In this document: positions 37,325-51,902 of the stretch, in pieces
How the letters are laid out: every line of letters begins with the position of its first letter
Numbering within the stretch: the stretch's first letter is position 1
Assembly (NCBI RefSeq): GCF_964340395.1
Contig: NC_135551.1
Span: 9,040,379-9,104,378 of the forward strand
Direction: 5' to 3'
Source: Glandiceps talaboti
Lineage: Eukaryota > Hemichordata > Enteropneusta > Spengelidae
DNA length: 64,000 nucleotides
Made by a program: the position numbers and the translations under genes
Notes under the pieces: generated by a model
Told to the model about the DNA's origin: nothing
The model's input: only the letters and a program-made list of their open reading frames with translations
Database searches by the model: none

Positions 37325-38350
37325 GAATCTTAATGAAAGCATTTGACAATGTGCCCCATAGAAGACTCAATAGCAAATTAACATCATACAGTATACCACT
37401 CCTTTACTAGGATGGATAAGATAGTTCCTTAGTGGAAGAGTACAGCAATTAGTTATACAAGGCGATCCACCAGTATGGGATGCATGTAACAAGTGGAATT
37501 TCACAAGGAAGTTTGCTTGGACCTGTTTTGTTTGTACTCTATATCAATGATCTACCAGACTCTGTGCTGTCAGACATCTACTTATTTGCTGGTGACACTA
37601 AAACATCACAAACTATTAGTAATCCTCAGGACAGAAATTAACCACAACAGGACCTCGACAGGTTAATGAAATGGTCAAATAAATGGCTTCTTCGTTTTCA
37701 CCCAGAGAAATGTAAGTCCATGAGAATAGGATACTCAACAGAGGAAAGCGTTAATTACACATTGGAAATTGATGGAGCAAGAAAAGACCTTTCAATGCAG
37801 AACAGGACATTGGAGTACTGTTTGATCCGACATTCAAGCACATAAATTAAAAAATAAACAAAGCAACTAGCATCTTCGCACTAATTAGACGAGCGTACAT
37901 GTATCTGGACCAGGAGACGTTTTTACCACTCTACAAACCCATGGTGAGAAATCACTTTGCCTACGCATGTCCTGTATGGAACACTTATAAACAAAAATAT
38001 ATTGAAATTATTGAAAATGTGCAAAGGAGAGCCACTAAAGAAGAAACTTAATTTACCAACTCTCACATATAGGAGAATACGCGGTGATATGATTGAATTA
38101 TTTAAATATTACATGGAGTATATGAAAACGTTCTAAAACTCAAGGCAGACTACACAACGAGAACCAGGCTCAGGGGCCACAACAAATAGTTATACCAAGA
38201 ACACAGCAAGTTGAACTTAAGAAACAAACATTCCCAACTAGAGTTTTAAGTATCTGGAACAATTTACCAGCAACCATTATAAATGCACCCACTCTCAACA
38301 CGTCTAGATAGACATTGGAAAGAACAAGACATTATATATTATTATAAAGC
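37325..38350 (+). pseudogene. Decayed non-LTR reverse transcriptase (CR1/L2-like)
   Basis: Readable pieces in order: KAFDNVPHRRL; GISQGSLLGPVLFVLYINDL; YLFAGDTK (the catalytic YADD/FADD box with the first Asp changed to Gly); KWLLRFHPEKCKSMRIGYS; IGVLFDPTFKHIN; NHFAYACPVWNTYKQKYIE followed by NVQRRATK. The order matches palm, thumb and C-terminal parts of CR1/L2-type LINE proteins. Many frame breaks and stops. It belongs to the same broad group as the 62-kb element but is much older. Confidence 0.85.
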
Positions 38351-40317
38351 AAATATACCCCACGTAAGGTTACGTAAGGTAAGGTTGACCATCTGCTATT
38401 GAACATCAGTTTGAAATTCGCCTGCCTTGATGATGTGGATGAAAGATAGCTGGCTGTAAGCATACACCGAACTGATAAACACGTAGGGTGCAGTTTCAAG
38501 GCAGAAAGGGAGACAGTGCTTATTAGAACTTCTGTTATCATACTCAATAAACCTTGGAACAGGCACATTTCCCAGTATGTAGAACAATTGAAAATTGCTT
38601 CACCAATTAATGGCAATTACAGTAAACAAAAGTTGTATTTCTGTTTGATAAGTATGGCGTTTGTTTTCAAGTTTATTAAAAGAGAGATTTGTAAATATGA
38701 AAATAAACTGTGTAATGATAAACATATTACACAATCATATCAACTTAACAGACAACCACGTGGTTCTATAGTTGAATTTATAATGCTTTTATTGATACCA
38801 ACACCAAAATGAAGAACACATGAAATAAAACCATCACCAATACAATGTTTTTAAATATCTGAAACAAGTAAAATGAAGTTTTGCTATTTATGGTTAAGCA
38901 TGATGTATTAAAAGCCACAGTAAGCCAATTTATATATTAATACTCGTTACAATGATAACCTTCCTTCAAACATTTGTTAGCATAATATGAACTACACAAA
39001 ACTAGTCTGAGACATTGAAAATGTGTCACATTTGTGTATGAATGAAGTTGACATAATCCATATGTTGGGTTAGTTGAATTTTAAACTCAGTGTTGATTAC
39101 ATTTATCTGATTGTCCCAAACACATAGTGGCTTATTAGTTAGAATAGTTGAAGGGAAGGATACCAACCACTCATTTCTGTTGATGATACTCGATGGATGT
39201 GTCCTTTAATACAATGTTATGAATATCAAACCTGTTTATTTTAATTTCGACTGTAAAAATTAAGTTGATTCATGTGTATTGAACCTTTCTCTTTACAATA
39301 ATCTAAGCCATTTTGCTGCTGCTATTTTCAACGGTCTGTCGGCTCCATGTATGATGCTCACAGCCAGATTTTAAGTGGAACATCTGAATTTGTTTTATGC
39401 CAACATCCATCGTAGACGTCCTATGAGTTGTACAACTTATTTCAAAAGTAAATGATAACATTTGAATGCCATGATTGAGGATAAAGTAATAACTTGTCTT
39501 TAAACGAAAAGATTTGATGTTATTAATTGAGAAAAAAAAATTCTCCACGGTTCACATGATTTCGTTCCAAAATCTAAAGAGTCTGTTTTTAACTTGGCAA
39601 ATGGTCGATATTATGAATGTATAACTGAATCAATGAAATGGAGTATTATCATTGTGAGTTGAAGTGTGATATTGTGTATCGCGAAGATTTTCCTTGAATT
39701 GTGTCGTTTAACGGTGTCTTGTATACGTTGCCAGTGTTAAGATGATTGGTTTGTTCAGTTGTCGCAGCTGTAAAGAAATTAAAATGAAGTTAAGAGAAAT
39801 TCTTGATTTTAATTACTTACATAACATTTCCGGTAAAATTTTAAATGCATGAATGGAGAGTTGTAGAATCATTTAATGCAAAAAATATTTAGTGTCATTA
39901 TCATTTCATCAATGAATTCCATTTACGTTTGACTTTATGCAGATTCAGTTATATAATAGTATTATACTGGGATCTTTGAAAAGATATTTTTTGCATTGAC
40001 AAAAACAAGTAGCGACGATATGATAAAGATTGAAGTATCATGAATGATATATGTAGATTGTGAACGTCAGGCATCTACATACTACAAAACCAAAGTGACT
40101 ATAGAGTTCACAGTGTGATAAAACACGGTGCGATAAAACGTAACATTTCGCATGTGCGTGTGTGCGCGCTATCAGTGCCTGGATTTTGTTTACATAATTC
40201 GCAACAAAGAAACTGTGTGTGAGATGTAAACAACAGCAAGTCGCCTCACTAAAACTATATAGTCTCTCTGGTCTGGTAGTATCATTGTTGAAAGTAAAAG
40301 TTGACATAAAAACTTAC
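38351..40317. other. No gene recognised
   Basis: Frames on both strands (for example 38332-38616 minus, 38516-38812 plus) show no domain I recognise. A good 3' splice acceptor on the minus strand lies near 39775 (pyrimidine tract then TTTACAG), but the frame that follows in the phase required by the ZP gene stops after three codons. Confidence 0.5.
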
Positions 40318-40421
40318 CCCTTTCCTGGAGTAGAAGTGAATGGCCCGTGGGTTACGAGAGTCTGAGTAGATCCATCAACTTTATCTAGCAATGCTTTTCG
40401 TTGTGGACTGTTGGTACAACC
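40318..40421 (-). CDS. ZP exon 5 (end of ZP domain)
   Basis: Acceptor TCCACAG, donor GTAAGT, 104 nt. Starts [17 protein letters not shown], the last Cys and the basic stretch that closes ZP domains. It ends phase 2, so one or more exons follow. No consensus furin site (R-x-K/R-R) is visible here. Confidence 0.9.
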
Positions 40422-40692
40422 CTGTGGATAGTAATTGATGCAATATCAGTATAAACATTTCAATTCGAATGATTATGTTGTTTAAATGTACATTGCATTG
40501 CCAAGAAAGTACGTGTATATATATTTTGTTTACAACATACATGCGCAGTTACTCTAGGTTATATAGTTATAGTAACAACTGAGCCTTATGAAGGTGTGCA
40601 AGTCACATTGAAACGTTGCTCATCGCTTCACATCTTGGGATTGGAAGTAAGGCCGACTTTTGAATTGTTTCATCTCTTCTAGTCACTATTTT

Positions 40693-40763
<71 letters not shown>

Positions 40764-42074
40764 CTGTAATACTTTTTCTGACAGTTGAATATCTTGCCGA
40801 AAATTATTTATTGTTTAATATAACTTCCATGTGTCTGATCCTAAGGCACATTTAACTTGGCAAGCGGCCAACTAGACATCCATACATATCGTTTTTTGTA
40901 CATCACGTTTTAAGTTGTTATACCATTAATGAGGCAAAAAGATAGTCATAATTCACTAATACACAAATTAGCATATGAGTGGCTGGAGAGATTGTCAGTA
41001 AGCTGACTACATACCAGATCACATGGTGTTCCAACATCATTTATCCTGCACAACACAACAGAACAATGGAGGTACAGATCAATATCTTGGTCAACCGTTA
41101 TGTTGTCCCCATTAGCAAGATCGTAGACGTCAATACCATAATGTTTCTCCAATTCATTAGTGGGTGAAACGTCGTATTCAAACACATAGTCAGGTACAAG
41201 GCAACTGAAAGATAATTACAGACTTGGGATTATTCATTATGTTACAATTGTGTCTGTAATCTGTTACATCACCCCTCAATCAAATAAAATTATCAGTACT
41301 TTTATAAGTAACGTTCTCCTATTCTACATTGGTCTCTTGTTATTTTTAAAAACAGTTTTAAATAATATATTGACTTCTCAATTTTTCTCAACAAATAAAT
41401 AAAAAAAAACGTGCACACACAATGTAATCGGTAACGAGACACACCATTACAGAATACTTGACGATTGCTGAGACTGAAAGTGTATTAAACCGAGCTTGTC
41501 TCTCGAAAAATATTGAATACTGTATCGAGGCAAGTCAAACTAACATGTAAACGTATTCGAAACCAAGTTTTCCCACAAAAATTAAACCTGTCACTTCGCT
41601 ACCTACGGATAAAATCACGTATAATTAACAGCCTTGGGTACAAGTTTTTTCTTTATAAGGCACGACAATTTTAGAGAATAAAGATTTGGTTGCTTTATGA
41701 ACAAAAGTCTAAGTTGCAGCCAGTGCTGGTCACGTTTTAATCTATATCAACGTATAAATACAAGACTTGTGTGTTATTTCGAACGATGTAAATATTGTGG
41801 ATGTAAATTTAACTTACACAAAGGGAGACAATACCTAATAGATTAGTCTGGATGGTTGTGACATATGTAGTTTATTCTATGAGGCGAATGCAGTCATGTT
41901 AGGTAATTCAAGTAACTAATATAGGATCATTATTTTGCAAAAATTGACTTTCAAGTTAACTATTCGATTTTGCTTTAAGCTAATATAATTTGAATTGATA
42001 TTTGAAGATGATGTTCTGCTATAGTTAAGTATCATTCAGTATCATCACCATTTTGTATGCTTTCACACACACAT

Positions 42075-42146
<72 letters not shown>

Positions 42147-45132
42147 ATGTAGTCTACTTCCAAAACGCAACGTAACTTAAGAAGTATACATACCCATCAG
42201 TGATGTAATCATATTTAGGTAAAGGATTCCCAGGATCGTTACTCATTGAGATGAAGCAGTTTTTCACAAGCATTTCCAGAAAGGCTTCGTCGTTGTCAAC
42301 AGTGATACCAAAATATATCAAGGTTCCATCGCAGATTTCAACAGGGAAGTCAGTAGCTGGCTCAAGGGTGGCAGTAAAAGTCGCATCGGTGTAGAGAGTT
42401 GCTGACGTATTGTAGGTACCAAATCCCATGTAATGAATAAGGATATCACTGTAAGAGGATAAAACAAATATGGAAATCTGTAACACGTCACATATTAACG
42501 CAACTTAGTAGTCTAATTTACTAACCTAAAAACAAACAAACAAACAAACCAAATCAAACAATACAACAAACATCTGCAAACAACGTACGGCAAATAAAGT
42601 ATTTAATTAAAGGCGCCTAATTTAAAATCGACGACGACAACAACAACAACAACAACAACAACAACATCAAGAACACAAACGTATGTTGACCTCATAACAT
42701 GTTCTTGGCAGAAAGAAACCTAGTCAGGCTGCATACTAAAGAGTAATCTGCATGACTGTATTACTAGACAAAAGTGGCTTCAATATTGCACTCACCATGG
42801 ATTGGGGACGGCGTGAATGGATTCAATGTAACTTACCATGGGTTGGTGATGATGTGAATGGCTTCAAGATCGTACTGCAGTGGATAAACACAAGTCATTT
42901 CAATTACTTCTGTGCCTCTCTTAGAGTAAACCATGTTCGTGTAACTGATGTTGTTGCTGTTCGTTAATACCTATTGAAGAAAATAGAGACATTATATCAA
43001 TAATGTGATCAGATAGAGTGTATGCAACAATATTTCTCGATAGTAAACAATCGGTTCGGTTTATAGCTCTGACTATTATTCGATGAGTGGAATACAGTGT
43101 TATATTTCCTGATTTGTTACTCTGACGCAATTAGAATGATTAAAATTATAAGATAAACTTTAAAATATTACCAATGATGTAGTGCCACAGCTGTAAAGCA
43201 TTGTCGCAAATACAAGCATGTCACCTGACATACTACCAATGCAACTTTCCTCTTCTAAATGAAAGTCAGTTGGATCTACATCTGTGAGATCTAAAGCATC
43301 CATCAACTTATTCTTTGTAATAACTACAGACATTTGATTGGTATCACATTGGATAATCTCAGCGGGTTCCTTTGTAGTTGGAATGATATCAGCTTTACGA
43401 TAAAAAGTAAAAATAAAAACAATTGGTCAGTATGAGGCATGTGGTGTTTACTATCTAAAGTTCCAAAAGTCTCAATACTAAAGTTTACACTAAAGAAGAT
43501 AAACATTTTTTTTCTCGTCCTTTTTTTGTAGTGTTAATTTATTTACAGAGAAAGAGTATCTCACATACTAAATAACACATGTACTCACTATCTCAAAATA
43601 TTAGTGCTATTCAAGTATAACATTGCCTCAAACTTTATACAAAGCATGATGTGACCTAGTTATTGTTCATGATTACCCAGAGTGGTGACATGCTATTTTC
43701 GAGTTACTGATGATGACAAGCTTTATATTTTAGCAAATATTACATGATACTGTTGTGGGCGTTGTGTGAGTATAAATATAATGCACCCTATTACAATTCC
43801 GGATTCCGGATTAAAGTTGTAAAATTCCGGGTTTTTGGAGAATCCATGCTACGACAGATAACAATTCCCATTAACCACTTAAACAGGAAGGGTAATTTCA
43901 GTGTTCAATGTTGCAGTGAGTTACTTCTAAGGGGAATTAAATATATATTTATCTATTGTTATCTAAGTAGAAAATAAAGCCTAAAACTTACGACTGGTAC
44001 AATTCATTTCATCACTCTGATCAAGGCAATCATATGCAGCGTTACACCGAAGGCTGTAACTAATGCAATCGCTCCCATCTTGACATCGGAAAACAGATTC
44101 GTGTGTGCAATCTAAGGGAAAAGAAACCCACAATGTAAATATTTAATGCATTATTTCATAAGCTAGAAGAAAATGTACTATTTTATTAGATTTTGAATAT
44201 GTCGTGTTTTCTCTCCTAAATTGGTCTGCATGTTAGTAGGATGTCTTTAGAATGAATAGTGTAGTACCGGTACGTGTTAATGGAAACATGGATGTGGGGA
44301 GATGTCTTCATCTACATTCGTCACCACTGTATTGAGTTTAGGTGGAATTAGTTGGTATGTACACTTACAAACCTTCGAATCGTGTTAGCTATATGATACA
44401 TGCCAGATACATCAGCAAATAAAAAAAAATATTGCATACGTACTTTGGCAATAATTATTATTCCCATCGGCACACTTATCTCCATTATAACATAAACCCC
44501 AAGACGTAACGCAGTGTCCAGATTCACATAAATGGGACTCTATATCACGTCCAACATTACACGCTGTCCAGTGTTAAACCGAAAACAAAAAATAGTTTAG
44601 ACAGTCTAAAACCAGTGATTTGCGATTTATTCATATTAAGTTTTACAAACATGTTTCAGCTAAGACAAAACGGTCTCCAACGCTGCATATGCAGGGAGAT
44701 GTTAGAGCCAATTTGGGGAGTCACTAAAATGGGTCACATCGTCTGCTGAATGAAGTGAAAATGAACAGCTCGGGTTATCTGAATTCCTAGGTACCTCTCA
44801 GAATTAGCCAATATAATATGTTATATTGTTTATTTTATTGAATTTATAAAGATCAACAAGCGACCTATCGGTCAGAATAGCTCCGCTGTTCTTTTTATTT
44901 TCAATTTTGGTAACATGTAGAAGTGGTTCAGTTGTTCAGCTCTTCACTATGCAGTTTTGTTTTAGTGATGTATTAAAGTGGTTAGTTGTTCCATATGATG
45001 TCTCACTATAAAACACATTTTACACAGAAAGTTGGTAAAATATTGTACTTTTATACCATAGTCACCATTTTATAAAAATATCTACTGTTATGAAAATTAC
45101 ACAAAATCTCAGAAAAATAGTGACTGGGAAAT

Positions 45133-45188
<56 letters not shown>

Positions 45189-48100
45189 CGGGTTTTTGAG
45201 GTTGGCTATAAATAATTCCAGTGTCTTATGATGATGAATGAAATAAACTAGGGATGTAAACTAATTTTGAGGCAATTCGAAATTCAATTTTCTAACAAAT
45301 TTACCAAAAACCCTGTACATAATTGTCAACAACATTCAACTTGTAGTAGACATATAACATCGTCTGATATTAATTTAAGGAGTGTCTTGTGACTGGCACC
45401 TGTCAGCAGACTCAGAATTTTTTTTTTCATCATTTCATTGTATTTAAACCCTGTACTTGATATGTTGCAATATTTTTAATTCTCAACAAAATACCTCAAC
45501 ATGCCTCACCTCGTATGATCACTGACATGACCAGAGAAAACCTTTTTCGGATTTACATGTAAAACGAGGAAAGATACGCAAAACATAATGCAAAGTCTGA
45601 AGCCAAATTAAAGTTGTATTTATTTTAATTATTTTTACCTGCCAAATATTTGCATTTTGGAAATGGCAAGACATGTTTACATGTAAACTGTCGTCCAATA
45701 AACAAAGTTTGGGCGATTCACAGTACGTAAGCTTACTGCTCTTACACTTCAGCCGCATGCCTAGGCCCGCGAGTTGTCTTTATTCTGGTTCACTGTCACT
45801 CTAAATTGCACGACAATATAGAATTAATCACAAGTTACATGTTACCTGAAAACATAAAACTTTTATAGTGGGTCTGAAGTGTGATTTTAGTGAGTACCAA
45901 GAACTCCTGCGCGTTGCTGCTTGCTGTGGAAAATCGCCCGGTCAAAGGAGGTGAGCTTCAAATTCCGGGTCAAATCAGTCGTTTTCTACTGAAAATTTTT
46001 GAACGGACCATTACACAACGATCCTACTAAATTTACTTGCCATGGTTATTTAAAACACATAAAAAGCCACCTTTTTGTGAAATTTGTAAACTTTCCGGGT
46101 ACGTATTAAGGAAACTATGAGCAAAAAAACCGGGTCGAAATTTCAGGGCCTCAAGTATGCGTCCCTCATTCGAATACGAAAATCGGTATTCCTAAATGTA
46201 ATTCCAAAATTTATTTTGCTGGCACGAAAGAAGAGATGTCAGTTGAGGTTTAGACGTTTACAGTATCTAAAATGGTGGACTCTAGTGAAAGTTATTTTCG
46301 AGTTGAAAATACCCAAAAATAAGGCCTGTGAGCAGCCATTCACAGTGTAATGGTCGCGATCTGGATGGAGGATAGATTGTATGCAAATGAGGGTATTGCG
46401 GACTGGATGATTATGTAGAAGGGGTGCAGAATTTGGATTTGAAGTTTACAACCCTGTTTCGAACAAACACCTGTCATTTGGGCCCACAATGCATAGAATT
46501 ATGACTATAGCTCATGTTACATTGCTTGTTTGACGTCAATAGTGTCTTTTGAAAAGTGGCAGTTTACTTAAAGTCTCGTGGACTGATTTCCAACATGGCG
46601 TCGGTCACAATGCTCATTATTTTTTTTTCTGTTAAATTACAAAAAAATCATCAACAATACAAAAGAAGATGTGCTGACTTGAAATGAACAAATCTGAGTA
46701 AGCTACCCTCTGCGCATCAACACACCAGATATCAAAGCAATCTAACAAGTAGTATGTGAGGAGATGATGAAAAAAAATCGTAAAAAATTGAAAATGGCAC
46801 GGATCAACTGGGCATGAACAAATCTGATAGCCTCCCCCAGGGAACATGCACACCAAATATCAAAGTATTCTGACTGTCACTTTCGGAGAAGATGATGAAA
46901 ATAAAAAAAAGTTGACGGACACCTATGATTCACTTGAAGACCCTGATGAAGCATACTTTATTCAAAACATGGTTGGACGTTTACGGTGTGTTTTGTCCTA
47001 ATTCATTTCAGTTGTATACAGATAAGTACAACGGCGAAAACCGTCTTTATTTACATGTTCATTGGCTTGCAGTTGTTGGTATTTGTTTATTTACACTCTG
47101 TACAAAATTATATGAAGTTTGTTGTTTGCATTCTTACTACAATACCTATACATTTCAGAGAACCATTATGTAAATTAAAATCATTAAAATCAAAAGCTAC
47201 ACCAACAAATTTGTTTTGCATGTCAATGTATGAAATTCAAAGCTCATACTCTTAAGATAGTGCCTAATTGCCAAAACACAACCTTTGCTTGTGCTAGGTA
47301 AAAACTTACAACTGCAATTCATATCCTCACTTCCATCAGAGCAGGTTGGTCTATATAGCGTACTACATATGGTACCAGAACTAGATATGCATTTACCGTC
47401 GTCACATTTGAATAGAGATTCAAGTGTGCAACCTAAGATGGAAACAGAAAATAAAGAATGCTTAGTAAGGTATTATGTACTAAAGTAAAAGCTAGTCCCC
47501 ATTTATATTTGCATATATTTTTTTTAGCCCCCCTCCCTCCGAAGGGGGGTATCAAAGTGGGCTCCATCCGTCCGTCGGCCTGTGTGCGTGCATGCATGCA
47601 CCCGCCAGTCCGTAATACGTTTCTCAGACCTGCAATATGCGCTTTATTTTAAACATGACGCAAAGGTGACATATCTTGTTGGACATATGCACGACAATTT
47701 GTCTTTTGATATTTGCAAATATGACCGAATCGCGTCCATATTTGTTGTTAAAAATCAATATTTATGGCACAACTCAAAAACTGTAATACACAGTCACAGA
47801 CACTCCATTCACTGTTGTCTACTCCCATATTATCATACACAATCTATCTTTGGCGCCCTTGACCATTGACATTGACCATGACCTCCAAGGTCAATTGTCA
47901 AAATCAAGCCAATTCCTGCCTGTCACACACATCACGCACACAACTGGCATGTGCGTCACTCTAAACAAGCAGCTTGTCAACAAATGTCATTTTGTAGCCA
48001 TGAAAGTCCTCTCATGTTCGGGATGAACAATCTGAATTGACACTTATTCCTCCAGGAACATCTCTGAGCATCCTGAAGAGATAAAACCCGTAAGTCTGCT

Positions 48101-51100
48101 TCAGAATGTCAAAAAGAACATCTTCAATGAATTTTCGCCCTGCAGTAATCACTGTCACATCGCCACCTGTTTGCTGATATATGTACATCACATTCTATGG
48201 TTGATATTGCAAATGATCTTCCTTTTTGCAAAACTGCAGAACCTATAGTGCTGTGTATGCAATCCTCATCAGTTAAGACGAAGACATTCAAAATGCAAAA
48301 TGCATATCTGTTTCAACAACTCTGATTCGTCCATGCATATATGTATTTCTTGTAAGGCTTTTATGAACTGGGGTGACAAACGCCTTGGTGTTATCTGTGA
48401 ACAGTGCGATTCATGATACCCATATTCATTGCCCAAACATCCATAACTGTAACTCAACATTCGAAAAACTAGGTAATACCAACGTTGTATGGACCAAAGT
48501 ACAGTCCAGTTTTGTTTGATCCCCATGGCATTGGTACCAATAGCAGGTTTAAAACACTTATTGAGTCCAGTATCTGGAGTACAGATTCGATGGCTTCCTT
48601 TGATCCTCAGGTTTCCATGCTTAACGAAGGGCTGTACATTCGATACCACATATGATTTGAAGCAACACATTATTCGAACCTGCAGGAATATTTATCTGCA
48701 TGTACGTCGTATTGGTTTCATTCGGAAATACCCCTCTCAAGATACCTGCAAAACACTTGTATACTCTATCATCTCCTCACAACTAGACTATGCCAATGCC
48801 CTCTTGTTCGGACTACCACATGTGCACATCAGTCTTTTGCAAAGAACACAGAACTGAGCCACCCGACTTATCGCATATTTAAGGAAACGTGATCACATCA
48901 CACCAATCCTGGCTTCTGGTAACCTTCAGAATTCACTATAAAATTATATTTCTCACCTATAAATCATTAAATGGTCTCGCCTCTCAATATTTTGCTTAAC
49001 CTATTGTAGTTAACAACCCTACAAGATCTTTGCGCTCAAGTCATACAACACTCAAGGTTCCCAGAACGAGACTCAAATCGTACGGAGATCGTATTAATGA
49101 TTTTAATAATAATCATGTTTATTTGAAATTTAACCACCCTACCCTGGGTAGTTTGTTATGCTGAGTTCATTAAAGGGGGTCTTTTTATGAATTTATGTTG
49201 CCATGGTAACCAAAATCACCATTATATGTTAATCATTTTTCTAAAATTTGACATAAAACATTTTAAAAAAATCAAATTTAGCGAGAAAATTTCTTTCTTT
49301 TTGGCATTTATGAGTTAGTGCTACCTGGTGTAACATAAATTGTATACAATTGGACAGCCGTTTCCATGGAAATGTATGGGAGACGTGAAAATTGTGTTTT
49401 CGTTATATACACATACATGTCACAAATAACATTACAAATCTGATAAATATTTTTTTATTTGCACATTGACCACACTAGAAAGGGTAGTTTGTAGTGCTGA
49501 GTTCAAAATAAGTGGTCATTTAATGAACAACAGTTGCCATGGTAACCAAAATAACCATATTATGTGGATTTTTGAAAAATTCGACATACAACACTTTTAA
49601 AAAATAAAATTTAGGAAAAACATTATTGCTGTTGGAATGTATGGGTTGGTGATATCTGTTGTAACAATGTTTCATGATTTTTGAAATTATCTGTATCAAA
49701 GTTATGCAACATAAAACTCTAAAATCACCAGAATAAATTGAAAATACCTAAAATACCAGCAGTCTTTGAGAATTCGATCTACACAACTTATTTCTGGGTC
49801 CCGAATTCAGGCGATAATAGACACTGGATATCATTCATGTCATTTGGGACATGTGGCACTCACCGCAGCATCCATTGTTACAGGAATATTGATAAATTAT
49901 CCAGATATTGTCATCATGAGATTTGCGAGGTGTCCAGTGCGAGAAATATGGCGACTGCTACACTGTGTGCGCGCGAGGCGAATGACATCACTAGAATGTA
50001 ATACAATGTAGCTTTTTTCATGAATCATGCAGTGCGTTGCATTTTCGTATGTATGCATGCGGTACAAACATCACATACAAGTGAGATAGACAATGATAGA
50101 AACCAACTCACTAGCTTATTGTTTACATAACTTTGCCAACGACGAGGAATAATCATCATTAATTTACACGAAGTTGCTTAAATAATCGATGACTTAAAAA
50201 CAGCAAGGGGTATTGCAAATATTTTTTCCCAACATTTCATAGACGAATGTGTAATATGCAGTGTTGTTTCGGAGTGTCTGGTGTTTGGCGCCTGTTACTG
50301 ACAGGTCTGAGATTTTTATGACATCAATTTGAGGAGTATTTGAAAAATAAGCACTGGTTATCACCTTTGATAAATGATTGCCTATTAAAGTACACTGAAT
50401 CCACATAATATTAAGATGTCTAAATCATGATGAGCAAGCGTGAAGCTGAGATGTATACCTCCAATTACGATCTGATTTCAATACCAGATACCAAGGACCA
50501 ACGTTTCCATCTGTACCCCCAATTACAATCTGATTTCAATACCAGATAACAAGGACCAAAGTTTCCATCTATGCCACCAATTACAATATGATTTCAATAC
50601 CAGATACCAAGGATGAAGGTTTCCATGTATACCACCGATTACAATCTGATTTCAATACCAGATACAAAGGACCACATTTTCAACCTATACCACAATTACA
50701 ATCTGATTGCAATGCCAGATACCAAGGACCAAAGTTTCTATCTATATCACTAATTACAATCTGATTTCAATACCAGATACCAAGAACCAAAGTTTCCATC
50801 TATGCCACCAATTACAATATGGTTTCAATACCAGATTATGTTATTGCAGGTCCTTTCACTCACATATTCAATAAGTCTCTCTTTGAGAGTTCCCATGGAC
50901 TGAAGATATGCCAACATAGCATATGTCTACAAAAAAGACTAGAAATATCTTTGTGCTAATTACAGACCCATTAGCCCCACATGTGCTGTTTCTAAGATAA
51001 TGGAACATATTGTATGCAGCAGTTTGGTGAAACATGCCTGAAATGATTACAACGTGGCGTCAGAGACAAATGCTCATGCGAATTCCAATTAATCGACTTA

Positions 51101-51849
51101 GTACATGATATAGTGGCCAACTACTATAATTATTTACGTCCTACGAAACAGGCATCTGCCGTTGAAATCTAGAAGAATACATTAGAGGCCTTCTTTTGGA
51201 ACCAGTAAGCTATCTGTTTTGAAATGCATTCCAGTGAAAGATGCGTTCCTATTAGTCTCGCTGCCAGACTTTGTGACCATCGTCCCATAGTCTAAATTTG
51301 AGCATGCGCAGCGGTGAAGCCGCAAGAAGTGAGTGACTTAAGTGACTCACTTCTTGTCACTTTCTTGTCACTCGCTTCTTGTGGCTTTGCCGCTGCACAT
51401 GCTCAGCACCTTACAGAATTAAGACTGAGGGACGATAGTCACGAAGTCTGGCAGCAAGACTACGTTCCTGTGTAAAAGACGTCTTTCTACGAAAAAGACA
51501 CCTTCCTATCAGAATGACACCCCATGAAAAGTCTATGCTTCCATTCGTGGCTGTTACTTCTTGTTATGACACCCCTATATTAATCACCATTATAAATTTC
51601 AGTGGGTGTTGTCTCACATATGCAAGACATGCATGCCGCTCGCGAACATCAAGAACGCACACTGGCTTGTTGATATGTACCACCTGCACCTGGCTATCTA
51701 TTGTCTTAAGTAGGTCGCTAGTTCAACGCGAACTAAAGTTCATTGACCATATACTATTTAGAATGAAATCACAGGGACGTAGAGAGACGGAGACGAGAGA
51801 GAGAATGGGACATACATACATACATACATACATACATACATACATACAT

Positions 51850-51902
<53 letters not shown>

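Noticed and set aside
38332-38812. Possible transposase remnant
   Set aside because: No catalytic motif could be recognised on either strand.
39700-39775. Next exon of the ZP gene after 40318 (good acceptor near 39775)
   Set aside because: In the required phase it stops after three codons and gives no membrane anchor. It could still be an alternative 3' end.
40946-43400. CUB domain as the first reading of the exons at 41-43 kb
   Set aside because: The Cys pattern, Y-x-N-M, C-x-Y-P and the YLHCSVVLC motif fit a ZP domain across five phase-matched exons instead.
50455-50836. CRISPR-like array
   Set aside because: The units are diverged direct repeats without distinct spacers, in an animal intron.
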